In this document: positions 1 through 7,539 of the stretch, piece by piece | How the letters are laid out: every line of letters begins with the position of its first letter | Position numbering within the stretch: the first letter of the stretch is position 1 | DNA from: JAVKFF01 sp040226215 | GTDB lineage: Bacteria; Pseudomonadota; Alphaproteobacteria; DSM-16000; Inquilinaceae | Reading direction: 5' to 3' | NCBI GenBank assembly: GCA_040226215.1 | Contig: JAVKFF010000033.1 | Coordinates: 1 to 30,138 of the forward strand | Length of the DNA: 30,138 nt | Notes under the pieces: model-generated | Told to the model about the DNA's origin: nothing | Databases searched by the model: none | The model's input: the letters and a program-made list of their open reading frames with translations, nothing else | Program-made: the position numbers and the translations under genes

Positions 1-962
1 CCCCTGGCGCCGTGCCCGCCCACGGCGGCGGGCGCCTCGCCGAACTGGGCGCGGAGTATCCAGACCGCGGCGATCAGCGTCGCGACGACGACGAGCCCCA
101 TGACCAGGCGGGCGAGCACTTGCACTTCCTCGGGCAGGCCAAGGGCGCGTGCCAGCACGACCGGGAGCATCAGGACGACCACGACGACGGCGAGGACGTT
201 CAGGGTTGCGAGCACGGCAAGGGCCGCCCTGCTCCCGACCGGCGCCAGCCGCTGGTCGGGCACGCGGGGCGTGAAGATCCGCCGCACGACGGCCAGCGCC
301 AGCAGCGTGCCCGCGACCACCAGCAGCAGGTCCTGCAGCAGTTGTGGCGCGCGCGGGTTTCCGGGCGACAGCACCAGGTAGCAGAGCACGACGAGCGCGG
401 CGTAGGCGAATGCCTGAACCAGATCGGCGAGAAGCCGCTGCGTCGGCGTGACCCCTGCGTCCGCCTCTCTGGACCAGCGGCGCAGCACCAGCCAGCGCAG
501 GAATGTCGCGAGCGTGAAGGACAGGAGTACGACGAGCAGCACGTTGCGGGTGGCGACGGCGGCGTCGACCGGATGGCCCGCCTCGGTGTCGCGCAGCGCG
601 GCCTCCTCGAGCAGGCCGCCGAGATTCGCCAGCATGGCGAGTGCCGCGACGAGCCGGACCCGCGCCCTTTCGAGCGCCGGCGGCTGCGCGACGGGGTCGG
701 CGAACAGCTCCGTGAGCGCGGTTCGCAGGGCCGCGCGTGCCTCGCCATCGTCGAGCAGCGCGACCACGGCATCGATCTCGGCGACGGTCAGGGGACGGGG
801 TTGTTCGGCGAGCTGCCCCATGGGCGTCGTGTCGGCGGCGCCCGACGTCTGCGCCCGAGCCGCGACACTGGCGCCGATCGCGAAGGCCATGAGCGCCAGC
901 AGCACGAGGAGCACGGCCCGGACCGGCGTCGCCCTTCGCGGAAGTGCGCGGCTACTCGGCAT
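1..962 (-). CDS. MscS-like mechanosensitive channel, N-terminal part (partial)
   Basis: The reading frame opens at an ATG at 962 and runs off the left window edge, so only the first 320 residues are visible. Residues 15-38 form a signal peptide ending in ARAQ. A soluble stretch follows, with LTVAEIDAVVALLDD at 58-72, a kind of motif commonly found just after the signal peptide in large alphaproteobacterial MscS proteins. Hydrophobic helices lie at about 139-159, 179-198, 210-228, 246-270 and 284-304. MscS proteins open under membrane tension to release solutes in the inner membrane; the pore helix and beta domain that would prove membership lie beyond the window. The start is 7 bases after the stop of the upstream outer-membrane protein gene, so the two are probably one operon. 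Another multi-helix membrane protein remains possible. Confidence 0.6.
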   Translation of the reverse strand, partial: MPSSRALPRRATPVRAVLLVLLALMAFAIGASVAARAQTSGAADTTPMGQLAEQPRPLTVAEIDAVVALLDDGEARAALRTALTELFADPVAQPPALERARVRLVAALAMLANLGGLLEEAALRDTEAGHPVDAAVATRNVLLVVLLSFTLATFLRWLVLRRWSREADAGVTPTQRLLADLVQAFAYAALVVLCYLVLSPGNPRAPQLLQDLLLVVAGTLLALAVVRRIFTPRVPDQRLAPVGSRAALAVLATLNVLAVVVVVLMLPVVLARALGLPEEVQVLARLVMGLVVVATLIAAVWILRAQFGEAPAAVGGHGAR

Positions 963-969
963 GACCGCA

Positions 970-1803
970 TCACCCGCGAGGGAAGAGCGCGGTCAGCACG
1001 ACGCGGAAGCCGATATCGTCCGGCCCGCCGTCGGGCGCCTCGGCCCAGTAGCGCAGTCCACCGCCGATGCTCACAGGCAGCCCGCCGATGCGCACCAGCT
1101 TCGAGACGGTGAGGTTGATCGGCACCGACCACTGTTCCGCCCGCCAGTCATAGGTGCTCTCGGCGTTGAGGCCGAAAGTCCAGGCATCTGAGGTGGTGTA
1201 TGAGATAAAGGGCTGCAGATAGCTCACGCTCATCGCATTGCCCTGGTCGTCATCGGACAGCGACCAGAGATGGTTGACGAGCCCGCCATAGGTCCAGCCG
1301 CTGTCCTGGCGCAGGAAAACCGCGGTCGGCCCGGCCGCCCAGCGATCGCCGCCGAGCAGCGGATCGCTCGCCGTCGGCAGGAGAAGCGCCGGCCCCGCAC
1401 CCCAGATCCAGCCGCCTTCGGTCGGCGCTACGGGCGAGAAGAACAGGCTCTGCGTGATGTCGCCGATGCCTGACTGGCTGCCGCTGCCCGGCGCTACGTC
1501 GTCCTGCGCGATCACCGGCAGGATTGTGCGGGAGATGAGGTTCCAGTCCTCGCTGAGCGAAATCGGCACCACCGGCTGGATGTTCAGCCGGAACACCTCG
1601 CCATCGCCCGCACCCTGGCCGCTGTCGTAGTTGAACTGGAGGGGCACGCTGATCATCGCCGCGACCGGGTTGGAAAGCTGCTGCGCCAGCGCCGCTGCGT
1701 CGGTACCGTCGTCCTGCGCCAGCGCCGACCCGTTCGGGGTCTGCGCCAGGAATGCGACAGTCGCCGCGGCGATCCATCGCGCAAAATCGCCTGACCCAAC
1801 CAT
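970..1803 (-). CDS. Outer-membrane beta-barrel protein (transporter / phenol meta-pathway MetA-like family)
   Basis: The ATG at 1803 is preceded by GGAAGGGA at 1810-1817 with good spacing, so I prefer it to the in-frame GTG at 1818. This gives 277 residues. The N-terminus is a signal peptide ending near ALAQ. The mature part alternates short polar turns with amphipathic strands rich in W, Y and F. It includes QQLSNPVAAMISVPLQFNYD, LNIQPVVPISL and SGIGDITQSLFFSP, which are characteristic of the barrel family annotated as putative MetA-pathway of phenol degradation or simply transporter. The family is generally assigned to outer-membrane passage of hydrophobic solutes, but the substrate here is unknown. 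It is the first gene of a minus-strand pair with the MscS-like gene. A 28-bp element shared with the promoter region of the other barrel gene lies about 105 bases upstream. Confidence 0.8.
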   Translation of the reverse strand: MVGSGDFARWIAAATVAFLAQTPNGSALAQDDGTDAAALAQQLSNPVAAMISVPLQFNYDSGQGAGDGEVFRLNIQPVVPISLSEDWNLISRTILPVIAQDDVAPGSGSQSGIGDITQSLFFSPVAPTEGGWIWGAGPALLLPTASDPLLGGDRWAAGPTAVFLRQDSGWTYGGLVNHLWSLSDDDQGNAMSVSYLQPFISYTTSDAWTFGLNAESTYDWRAEQWSVPINLTVSKLVRIGGLPVSIGGGLRYWAEAPDGGPDDIGFRVVLTALFPRG

Positions 1804-1819
1804 CGGTGTCCCTTCCACG

Positions 1820-1852
1820 GATCATCGGAGGATCATCGGAGGATCATCGGAT
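1820..1852. repeat. Three tandem 11-bp repeats
   Basis: The unit GATCATCGGAG occurs twice exactly and a third time with a changed last base. The array sits directly upstream of the ribosome-binding site of the barrel gene starting at 1803, so it would be transcribed as part of its 5' leader. Copy-number change would alter leader length. No function is shown. Confidence 0.85.
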
Positions 1853-1908
1853 GACGTCGCTCCGTGAAGTGATGTCCTGCAGGCTGCGGTGCCGGTGGAG
1901 TGGGGGAC

Positions 1909-1936
1909 AGATCGTTACGGTAGTTTACGTGTTGGC
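1909..1936 (-). promoter_or_regulatory. 28-bp element, copy 1 (upstream of barrel gene at 1803)
   Basis: Read on the minus strand it starts GCCAACACGTAAAC and ends CGTAACGATCT. It matches 4382-4409 exactly over 28 bases, with weaker similarity on both flanks. Within it CGTAA recurs at a 10-base period (CGTAAACTAC then CGTAACGATC), one helical turn, as expected for a dimeric activator bound side by side. It overlaps the stop codon of the small gene 1925-2185. Role as operator or promoter is inferred from its position. Confidence 0.55.
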
Positions 1937-2185
1937 GCCGCCGGGCGGCTCGCCGAGCGCGGCGGCGATCTCGAGCAACAGGTTGTCGATGAGCTGGCGA
2001 TACTCAGTCTGGCGGGCGGCGCTTTGCGGCTCACACGACGCCTCCCAGTGCTGGAGCGCCTGCACCGCGTCGAGATAGTCGTCGCAGATGGCGCGGAATC
2101 GGGGATCGATCGCCAGTCGCCTGCGAATGGCGAAGGCGTGCTCGGGAAACGCGTCGATGAGGCGATCCGGTCCGATCTGCGGCAA
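1925..2185 (-). CDS. Small hypothetical protein, helical
   Basis: The start is set at a TTG at 2185 because GGAGGAG lies 7 bases upstream (about 2192-2198); in-frame TTG at 2215 and GTG at 2200 are less well placed. The product has 86 residues and is predicted helical, with LIDAFPEHAFAIRRRL, DPRFRAICDDYLDAVQAL and EYRQLIDNLLLEIAAALGEP. It has no signal peptide or membrane helix. I recall similar short cytoplasmic proteins with a DPRFRALCDDY-type core in Alphaproteobacteria, but I know of no assigned function. It is divergent from the regulator gene at 2427, and its last codons overlap the 28-bp regulatory element. Confidence 0.7.
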   Translation of the reverse strand: MPQIGPDRLIDAFPEHAFAIRRRLAIDPRFRAICDDYLDAVQALQHWEASCEPQSAARQTEYRQLIDNLLLEIAAALGEPPGGANT

Positions 2186-2242
2186 GTCGCTCTCCTCCAC
2201 CTGTGAGGCCCACAATGGGCGCCTTGCCGCCAGGTCATGAGA

Positions 2243-2264
2243 ACGTAACGGTTAACGATGTCCC
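2243..2264 (+). promoter_or_regulatory. Possible degenerate third copy of the regulatory element
   Basis: ACGTAACGGTTAACGATGTC resembles the right half of the 28-bp element (CGTAACGATCTGTCC in copy 1), sharing TAACGAT and GTCCC in the same orientation. It sits in the divergent region upstream of the regulator at 2427, where autoregulation would place it. The match is short and could be chance. Confidence 0.3.
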
Positions 2265-2426
2265 GTCAGGGAAGAAAGCAGGGCCGACCGCCCCTCCAGG
2301 ACATCTACCATAGTCTAGCTATCGGGGGCGTCGCGCCTGACCGCGCGCAAGAATTGTGCAAATAGTGGTTGGCTTGGGATCGATCCACCACCCGTCCGGT
2401 CTGGAGGTCTTGAGAAGGACTGGCGA

Positions 2427-4283
2427 ATGACCGGAGCTCCCAACACGATCGATGACCGCTCCGTTCCGGATGACCGGCTCTGTGCAACGCCAGAGGACGA
2501 CCGGCCGAGCGTTCCGGAGATCGAGAGCGCGCTGGCACGCATCGTCGATGACGCCGACTTCGACGCCTCGCCACGCAACCGGGAATTCCTGCGCTTCGTG
2601 GTCTCCGAGACGCTCTCTGGGCGGGGCGAGCGCATCAAGGCCTACGCGATCGCGGTCGAGGTCTTCCACCGGGACGGCGACTTCGACCCGCAGGCAGATC
2701 CCATCGTCCGCATCGAGGCGGGGCGCCTGCGCCGCAGCCTCGAGCGCTACTACATGCTGGGTGGCCGCGACGACACCATCCGGATCGATATCCCCAAAGG
2801 CGGCTATGTTCCCGTCTTCAGCCGCCCCGAGGGCTCGGCGGCGGCATTGGCAGACGGCGGTCAACACGACGAGACTGCGCCCGAGGCCGACGACGCCGGG
2901 AAAGCTGTCCGGCGACCCGGCCCGGGAACGCACCGATGGCCATGGCGTCACGCCGTGACATTCGCTGCGGGGGTCGCACTGGCGGCCGGTCTGTTGTTCC
3001 TTTTCGTGGGCGCGCCGGGACAGAGCCAGATCCGCCTGCAGGAAGCCCGCACGGTGCCTGCCGCGGCCGCACCGCCCACCATCATGGTGCTGCCCTTCCA
3101 GGCCGAGAGCGGCGACGAGGCGGAGATCGTCTTCGCCCAGGGACTGACCGAGGAGGTTCATGTCAACCTCATGCGGTTCGGCGAGATCCGCGTCCTCGAG
3201 GCGACGGCGGCAGGCGGCGACCCGATGACACTCGCCGCCGATCTTGACGCCGACTACCTACTGCGCGGTTCGGTCACACGCCATGATTCCAGCATTGCCA
3301 TCCGAATGCGTCTGATCGGCGTCGAGTCAGCCGCCGGGCTTTGGGGCGACTCCTTCGTAGTGCCATATGACGTGGAGAGCCTGCTCTCGGTGATCGACGA
3401 GACCGCGTCAAGCATCGCCTCGACGATCGCCCAGCCATACGGCATCGTCTTTCACGACCATCAACGGATGGTCCTCTCAGCGGGCGAGACGCCTCTTTCC
3501 GGCTTCCTGTGCCTGGTGCTCGCCTACGATTACCGCGCCCGGATTTCGGCCGACGGCAACCACGCCGCCTTCGCCTGTCTCAACCGGGCCACTGTGCTCG
3601 AGTCCCAGAACGCGGAAGCCTGGGCGATGCTGGCGCTGGTCGACCTGGATGTCTCCCGCTTCCGCTTCCCGGTGCCGGAGGGGTTGGCCGGTGAGCCGCT
3701 GGCGGCGGCCGCCTCCGCGGCACAGCAGGCGGTTGCCGTGAACCCCTTCAGCGCGCTCGCGCAGCACGCGCTGTCCGAGGTGCGCTTTTTCGAGGGTGAC
3801 CTGCCTGCCGCCCTCGAGGCGGGTGAGCGTGCCGTAGCGCTCAATCCGAACAATGCCGACTATCTCGCCATGCTCGGCCTGCGTCTGGTGATCACCGGAT
3901 CGCTCGACCGCGGCATGCGCCTCGTTGACCAGGCGATGGTGCTGAACCCGGCGCCGCCCGGCTGGTATCACTTCGCGCCTGCCCTCTTCCATCTCGCCCA
4001 TGACGATCCGAGCCGCGCCCTCGCCAGTGCGCTGCATATCAACATGCCGGCCTTCTATCTCGACCGCCTCCTGTTGGCCTCGCTGCACGGTCTGCTCGGC
4101 CACGACGCCGTGGCCTCGGCACTGCTGGCGGAAGTGGACACCCTCTACCCGACATTCTTCGACTGTCCGCGAAGCGACCTGGCGTTCCGCAACATCGACC
4201 CGGCGCTGATCGACCGGCTGCTGCGGGGCTTCGAGGCGGCCGGACGGCGTTTGCCGGACACAGAGGCGCCTTGCGCGATCTGA
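2427..4283 (+). CDS. Membrane-anchored TPR regulator with FlgO/adenylate-cyclase-like middle domain
   Basis: This is a 618-residue protein. Residues about 28-135 form a cytoplasmic domain with RIKAYAIAVEVFHRD, DPQADPIVRIEAGRLRRSLE and IDIPKGGYVPVF. This signature recurs in many alphaproteobacterial proteins labelled adenylate cyclase or TPR protein and resembles a winged-helix DNA-binding region. A single membrane helix follows at about 172-193, then a FlgO-like domain starting at PPTIMVLPFQ (about 220-340) and TPR-like helices at about 380-560. No cyclase catalytic domain is visible. The start has AGAAGGA at 2413-2419. The layout resembles CadC/ToxR-type one-component regulators, with DNA binding inside and sensing outside. 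The gene sits between two outer-membrane protein genes that share an upstream element, which supports local control of both. The binding role is inference. Confidence 0.75.
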   Translation: MTGAPNTIDDRSVPDDRLCATPEDDRPSVPEIESALARIVDDADFDASPRNREFLRFVVSETLSGRGERIKAYAIAVEVFHRDGDFDPQADPIVRIEAGRLRRSLERYYMLGGRDDTIRIDIPKGGYVPVFSRPEGSAAALADGGQHDETAPEADDAGKAVRRPGPGTHRWPWRHAVTFAAGVALAAGLLFLFVGAPGQSQIRLQEARTVPAAAAPPTIMVLPFQAESGDEAEIVFAQGLTEEVHVNLMRFGEIRVLEATAAGGDPMTLAADLDADYLLRGSVTRHDSSIAIRMRLIGVESAAGLWGDSFVVPYDVESLLSVIDETASSIASTIAQPYGIVFHDHQRMVLSAGETPLSGFLCLVLAYDYRARISADGNHAAFACLNRATVLESQNAEAWAMLALVDLDVSRFRFPVPEGLAGEPLAAAASAAQQAVAVNPFSALAQHALSEVRFFEGDLPAALEAGERAVALNPNNADYLAMLGLRLVITGSLDRGMRLVDQAMVLNPAPPGWYHFAPALFHLAHDDPSRALASALHINMPAFYLDRLLLASLHGLLGHDAVASALLAEVDTLYPTFFDCPRSDLAFRNIDPALIDRLLRGFEAAGRRLPDTEAPCAI

Positions 4284-4381
4284 GTTCCGGTCTTCCAACA
4301 CCCGCCTGAGGCTGCGATCGACGGCACGCTTCGGTCAAGTCAAGGACAGCTCAGCGGGTCTGCGGCGGACCGCGTGACGGT

Positions 4382-4409
4382 GCCAACACGTAAACTACCG
4401 TAACGATCT
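4382..4409 (+). promoter_or_regulatory. 28-bp element, copy 2 (upstream of barrel gene at 4485)
   Basis: This is an exact inverted copy of 1909-1936 on the window but in the same orientation relative to its downstream gene, here 76 bases from the GTG at 4485. The flanks also agree partly (CGG before, TC and CCC after). Unlike copy 1 it lies outside any gene, so coding constraint cannot explain the conservation. Confidence 0.6.
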
Positions 4410-4484
4410 ATCTCCCATGCGGCCGACACCGCAGTCTCCGGAGACCGTAGCGTGAGTCAGGCCGGCTCGGTTGGAGGGGTTGTC

Positions 4485-5324
4485 GTGTCCAGTGCAGTCT
4501 TGAAACACACCCATCGAACGACGCGGCCGGAAGGCACGGCCTGGCTGCTCGCCGGCATCCTCGCCTTGGCCATGACGAGCGCGATGTCGCGACCGGCGGC
4601 GGCCCAGACGGATTGGGGCTTCTCCTTCGATCTCTATGGCTGGCTCCCCTTCATCGAGGGCGACGTGCTCGTCGCCGGACAGACCGTTGGGGTAGACCTC
4701 AACACGGTGGATATCCTGCAGGATGCCGACGACGTGGCCGGCGCCATCTTCCGCATCGAGGGAACCAACGGGGTCTGGGGCGTGTGGACCGACCTGGTCT
4801 ATCTCGACCTGACCTTCGAGGGCGTGACCGCCATCGGCCCCATGGATGCCTTTCCGGTGCAGATCGAGGCCGGGTTTTCGCAACTGATCTGGGAAACCTC
4901 GGCATTCTATCGTGTCGTCGACGAGCCCGGCGGCGGTCCGGGCGGCTCGCCCCTGACGCTCGATCTCTATGGCGGCCTGCGTTACATCGATTTCCAGACC
5001 GACATCACCACCACCACACCGCTCGCCGTGCGCGAGATCGCGAGTTCGACCGACTGGCTCGACCCCCTGTTCGGCGCCCGCCTGCGCCTCGGCGAAACCG
5101 AGGGGTTGAACGCTGTCCTGCTCGCCGACATCGGCGGTTTTGGAGTCGGTTCGGAATTCGCCTGGCAGGCCGCCGCCTATGTGGGATACGGCTTCGCGCT
5201 CGACGATGGCGTCGACCTCAACCTTTATGCGGGCTATCGCGCGCTCGGCTTCGACTACGACGACGAGCGGACCATCGACGTCACCTTCCACGGCCCGGTC
5301 TTCGGCGCGTCGCTGAGCTTCTAG
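4485..5324 (+). CDS. Outer-membrane beta-barrel protein of unknown substrate
   Basis: I place the start at the GTG at 4485 because GGAGGGG lies at 4473-4479; an in-frame GTG at 4452 lacks a clear ribosome-binding site. The product has 279 residues. A signal peptide is clear, with hydrophobic core WLLAGILALAMTSAM and cleavage near AAAQ. The mature chain is built of alternating strands such as FDLYGWLPFIEGDV, GVWTDLVYLDLTFEG and LDLYGGLRYIDFQTD. It ends in SLSF; a terminal phenylalanine is the usual signal for the barrel-assembly machinery. The 28-bp element upstream and the adjacent regulator suggest controlled expression. The patatin gene starts 18 bases downstream, so the two are likely co-transcribed. 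Confidence 0.8.
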   Translation: MSSAVLKHTHRTTRPEGTAWLLAGILALAMTSAMSRPAAAQTDWGFSFDLYGWLPFIEGDVLVAGQTVGVDLNTVDILQDADDVAGAIFRIEGTNGVWGVWTDLVYLDLTFEGVTAIGPMDAFPVQIEAGFSQLIWETSAFYRVVDEPGGGPGGSPLTLDLYGGLRYIDFQTDITTTTPLAVREIASSTDWLDPLFGARLRLGETEGLNAVLLADIGGFGVGSEFAWQAAAYVGYGFALDDGVDLNLYAGYRALGFDYDDERTIDVTFHGPVFGASLSF

Positions 5325-5342
5325 GGTCGAACGGACACTTTG

Positions 5343-6836
5343 ATGGCGCCAGATGGCCTCCCTGACCGCACGCAGAAACAGCCGAGAAACCGTGCCCTTT
5401 GCGCCATGCTGGTCCTGCCTCTCATCGCCGGGCTTGTCGGCTGCGGCGGCGTGCCCGATCGCAACGCGCCGCTGGACCAGGTGATGCTCGCGCCGCCGGG
5501 CGACCCTTTCATCTCCGAAGGCGGCTACCGGACCCGCACCTTCGCGCTGGAGCACGGGCTGGGCGACACGTTTCTGGCGCTGGCCTTCTCCGGCGGCGGC
5601 AAGCGCTCGGCCTCGTTCGCCTATGGCTTTCTCGAGGGCCTGCGCCAGATCGACATCGGTGGCGGCCGCAGCCTGCTCGACGAGGTGGACATCATCGCCG
5701 GCGTGTCGGGCGGTACCTTCCCGGCGACCTATTACGGGCTGCACCGGGAGCGCATCTTCAGCGATTTCGTGGACGGATTCCTGCGCTACGACCTGGAGGC
5801 CGACATCGCGTCCCTGCTCCTTGTTCCGTGGAACTGGCGCTGGGCGGTCGATCCCTTCTACGGCACCAACGACGCGATGGCGGAGATCTACGACGACCTC
5901 TACCTCGACGGCGCCACCTATGCCGACCTGATGGCCGCCGGACCGCCGCTGATCATGGTCAACGCCACCGACATCACCAATGGCGCCGTCTTCTCGTTCA
6001 CCCAGGATTATTTCGATCTCCTCTGCTCGGACCTGCTGCAGGAGCCTATTGCAAGGGCGCTCGCGGCCTCGAACGGTTTCCCGATCGTCTTCACGCCCAT
6101 TACCCTCAACAGCTATGCCGAGGATTGCGGCGGGCGCCAGCCGGCCCTGCTTGCGCGCTACGATTCCCTCGCGCAGACACGCAATTTCGACCGGCTCCAG
6201 GCGATCGCCGACCAGTTCGGTGCCTATCTCGATCCAAATGAGACACAGTACGTCCACCTCATGGACGGCGGCATCGTCGACAATCTCGCCATGCGATCGA
6301 TGCTGAACGCCATTCAGACGATCCGGCTGGAGCGCGCCTCGGACGTCGCGGCGCAGATCCTCGCCCAGCGACCCGTCACCTTCGACGACATCGTGCTCAT
6401 CTCGGTCGACGGCGAGTCGGCGCTCGACACCAGCTGGGCACGCCAGCCGACGGTGTCGGGCCTGGCGCAGATCCTCAGCCTGGTCACCGGCACCCAGATC
6501 GACGCCTACAATGTCGAGACGCTGGCCCTCGCCCATGCCGAGATCGCCGCCCTTGCGGACCTGATGACCGAGCAGCGCTGTGCTGCTTCGACCACCGCCT
6601 CGCCCGATATGGACGCCTGCATGCCGGTCAGCGGCACCGTGCTCCACTATTCCCTGCGGCAGATCGACGACCCGGCGATCCGCGCCCGGCTGGAGGCGAT
6701 CCCGACCGGTCTTTCCATCCCCGACGAGGATGTGGACCTGCTCGTCCAGCAGGGCAGCCTGCGCGCCCTGCAGTCGGCGGAGCTTCTGGCGCTCGCGGAG
6801 CGGCTGCGCGGCGCGACCGCGGTGGCCCAGCAGTGA
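5343..6836 (+). CDS. Patatin-like phospholipase, predicted lipoprotein
   Basis: The protein has 497 residues from the ATG at 5343; an in-frame TTG lies just before it and no strong ribosome-binding site is seen. The N-terminus is a lipoprotein signal with lipobox LVGC, lipidated at Cys34. The patatin serine hydrolase signature is complete: oxyanion loop SGGGKRS at 83-89, nucleophile elbow GVSGG with Ser122, and DGG with catalytic Asp308. Patatins hydrolyse acyl esters of phospholipids. The lipoprotein signal places this one in the periplasm, attached to the inner or outer membrane. Residue +2 is Gly, so no Asp retention signal is seen and the outer membrane is plausible. It lies 18 bases after the barrel gene. 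The substrate is unknown. Confidence 0.88.
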   Translation: MAPDGLPDRTQKQPRNRALCAMLVLPLIAGLVGCGGVPDRNAPLDQVMLAPPGDPFISEGGYRTRTFALEHGLGDTFLALAFSGGGKRSASFAYGFLEGLRQIDIGGGRSLLDEVDIIAGVSGGTFPATYYGLHRERIFSDFVDGFLRYDLEADIASLLLVPWNWRWAVDPFYGTNDAMAEIYDDLYLDGATYADLMAAGPPLIMVNATDITNGAVFSFTQDYFDLLCSDLLQEPIARALAASNGFPIVFTPITLNSYAEDCGGRQPALLARYDSLAQTRNFDRLQAIADQFGAYLDPNETQYVHLMDGGIVDNLAMRSMLNAIQTIRLERASDVAAQILAQRPVTFDDIVLISVDGESALDTSWARQPTVSGLAQILSLVTGTQIDAYNVETLALAHAEIAALADLMTEQRCAASTTASPDMDACMPVSGTVLHYSLRQIDDPAIRARLEAIPTGLSIPDEDVDLLVQQGSLRALQSAELLALAERLRGATAVAQQ

Positions 6837-6937
6837 AAGGCGCACCAAACCCGCGTGACGGCACGAGATACCTCCGGCACCCGGCCGGACCTTCCGGGCG
6901 ACAGCTTCACCTCAACTGAATACCGGAGCGAAACGTC

Positions 6938-7399
6938 ATGAAACCTGGATCCCTGCTCGCGCTGATCGCCCTGCCGCTGGCCATGGCCGCCTGCGGCCCG
7001 CAGCCGCCCAGCGGCTCGGACATAGACCCCGCCGACCTGCAGCCATCCGGCACCGTGGAGATCGACCAGCGCACGGCCGCGCTCGTCGTTGGCGGCTCGG
7101 GCGGCACCGGCGTCCTGTACTATCAAGGACAGTCCTACCCGTTCGAGATCGGCGGGGTGGGGTTCGGGGGCATCGGCTACACCGAGCTGCAGGCCACGGG
7201 AGAGGTCTACAACCTCTACGCGCTGGAGGATTTCGAGGGCACCTACGGACAGGCCCGCATCGGCCTGACCGCCGGAACCGGCGAGGGCCAGCAATGGCTG
7301 CAGAACACCTCGGGCGTCTATCTGGAACTGCGCACCCAGACCTCCGGCCTTGCCCTCAATGCCGGACTCGACGGGATGATCGTGTCGTTCCCCGACTGA
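6938..7399 (+). CDS. Small glycine-rich lipoprotein, function unknown
   Basis: The protein has 153 residues, with GGAG about 9 bases before the ATG. A lipoprotein signal is present, with lipobox MAAC and lipidation at Cys19. The mature part is Gly-rich and strand-like: ALVVGGSGGTGVLYYQGQ, YPFEIGGVGFGGIGY, and a C-terminal LALNAGLDGMIVSF. I recall small periplasmic proteins in Proteobacteria with a similar core (a Gly-rich stretch, then ATGEVYNL, then a FEGTY-type turn), but I cannot assign a named family with certainty. It lies 101 bases after the patatin gene on the same strand, and could belong to the same envelope operon or have its own promoter. Confidence 0.8.
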   Translation: MKPGSLLALIALPLAMAACGPQPPSGSDIDPADLQPSGTVEIDQRTAALVVGGSGGTGVLYYQGQSYPFEIGGVGFGGIGYTELQATGEVYNLYALEDFEGTYGQARIGLTAGTGEGQQWLQNTSGVYLELRTQTSGLALNAGLDGMIVSFPD

Positions 7400-7539
7400 C
7401 CTCGCCGCGCCGAGGGCGACCCGGCACGGCCGGGACGAGAACAGCCTTCGCTAAAGGCATGACCTGGAGTGCCCCCAAGATGGTGTCGATCCGCCCGGTT
7501 GGTCTGTCGCCGGCGCCGTGGCGCGTTTCCGGAGAGGCG

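Noticed and set aside
12..1191. Plus-strand open frames of 366 and 247 codons at the left end
   Set aside because: They lie opposite the MscS-like and barrel genes, are low-complexity R/H/D- or S/A-rich, and lack any domain. The minus-strand reading gives clean membrane helices and a signal peptide.
2427..4283. Adenylate cyclase
   Set aside because: Such proteins are often labelled this way, but no class III cyclase catalytic domain is present, only the N-terminal region, FlgO-like domain and TPR-like helices.
4395..6848. A minus-strand open frame of 817 codons opposite the barrel and patatin genes
   Set aside because: It is the antisense shadow of two genes with clear signal peptides and catalytic motifs. 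Its composition (runs of G, R, H, V, E, Q) is typical of reverse frames in GC-rich DNA, and it matches no family.
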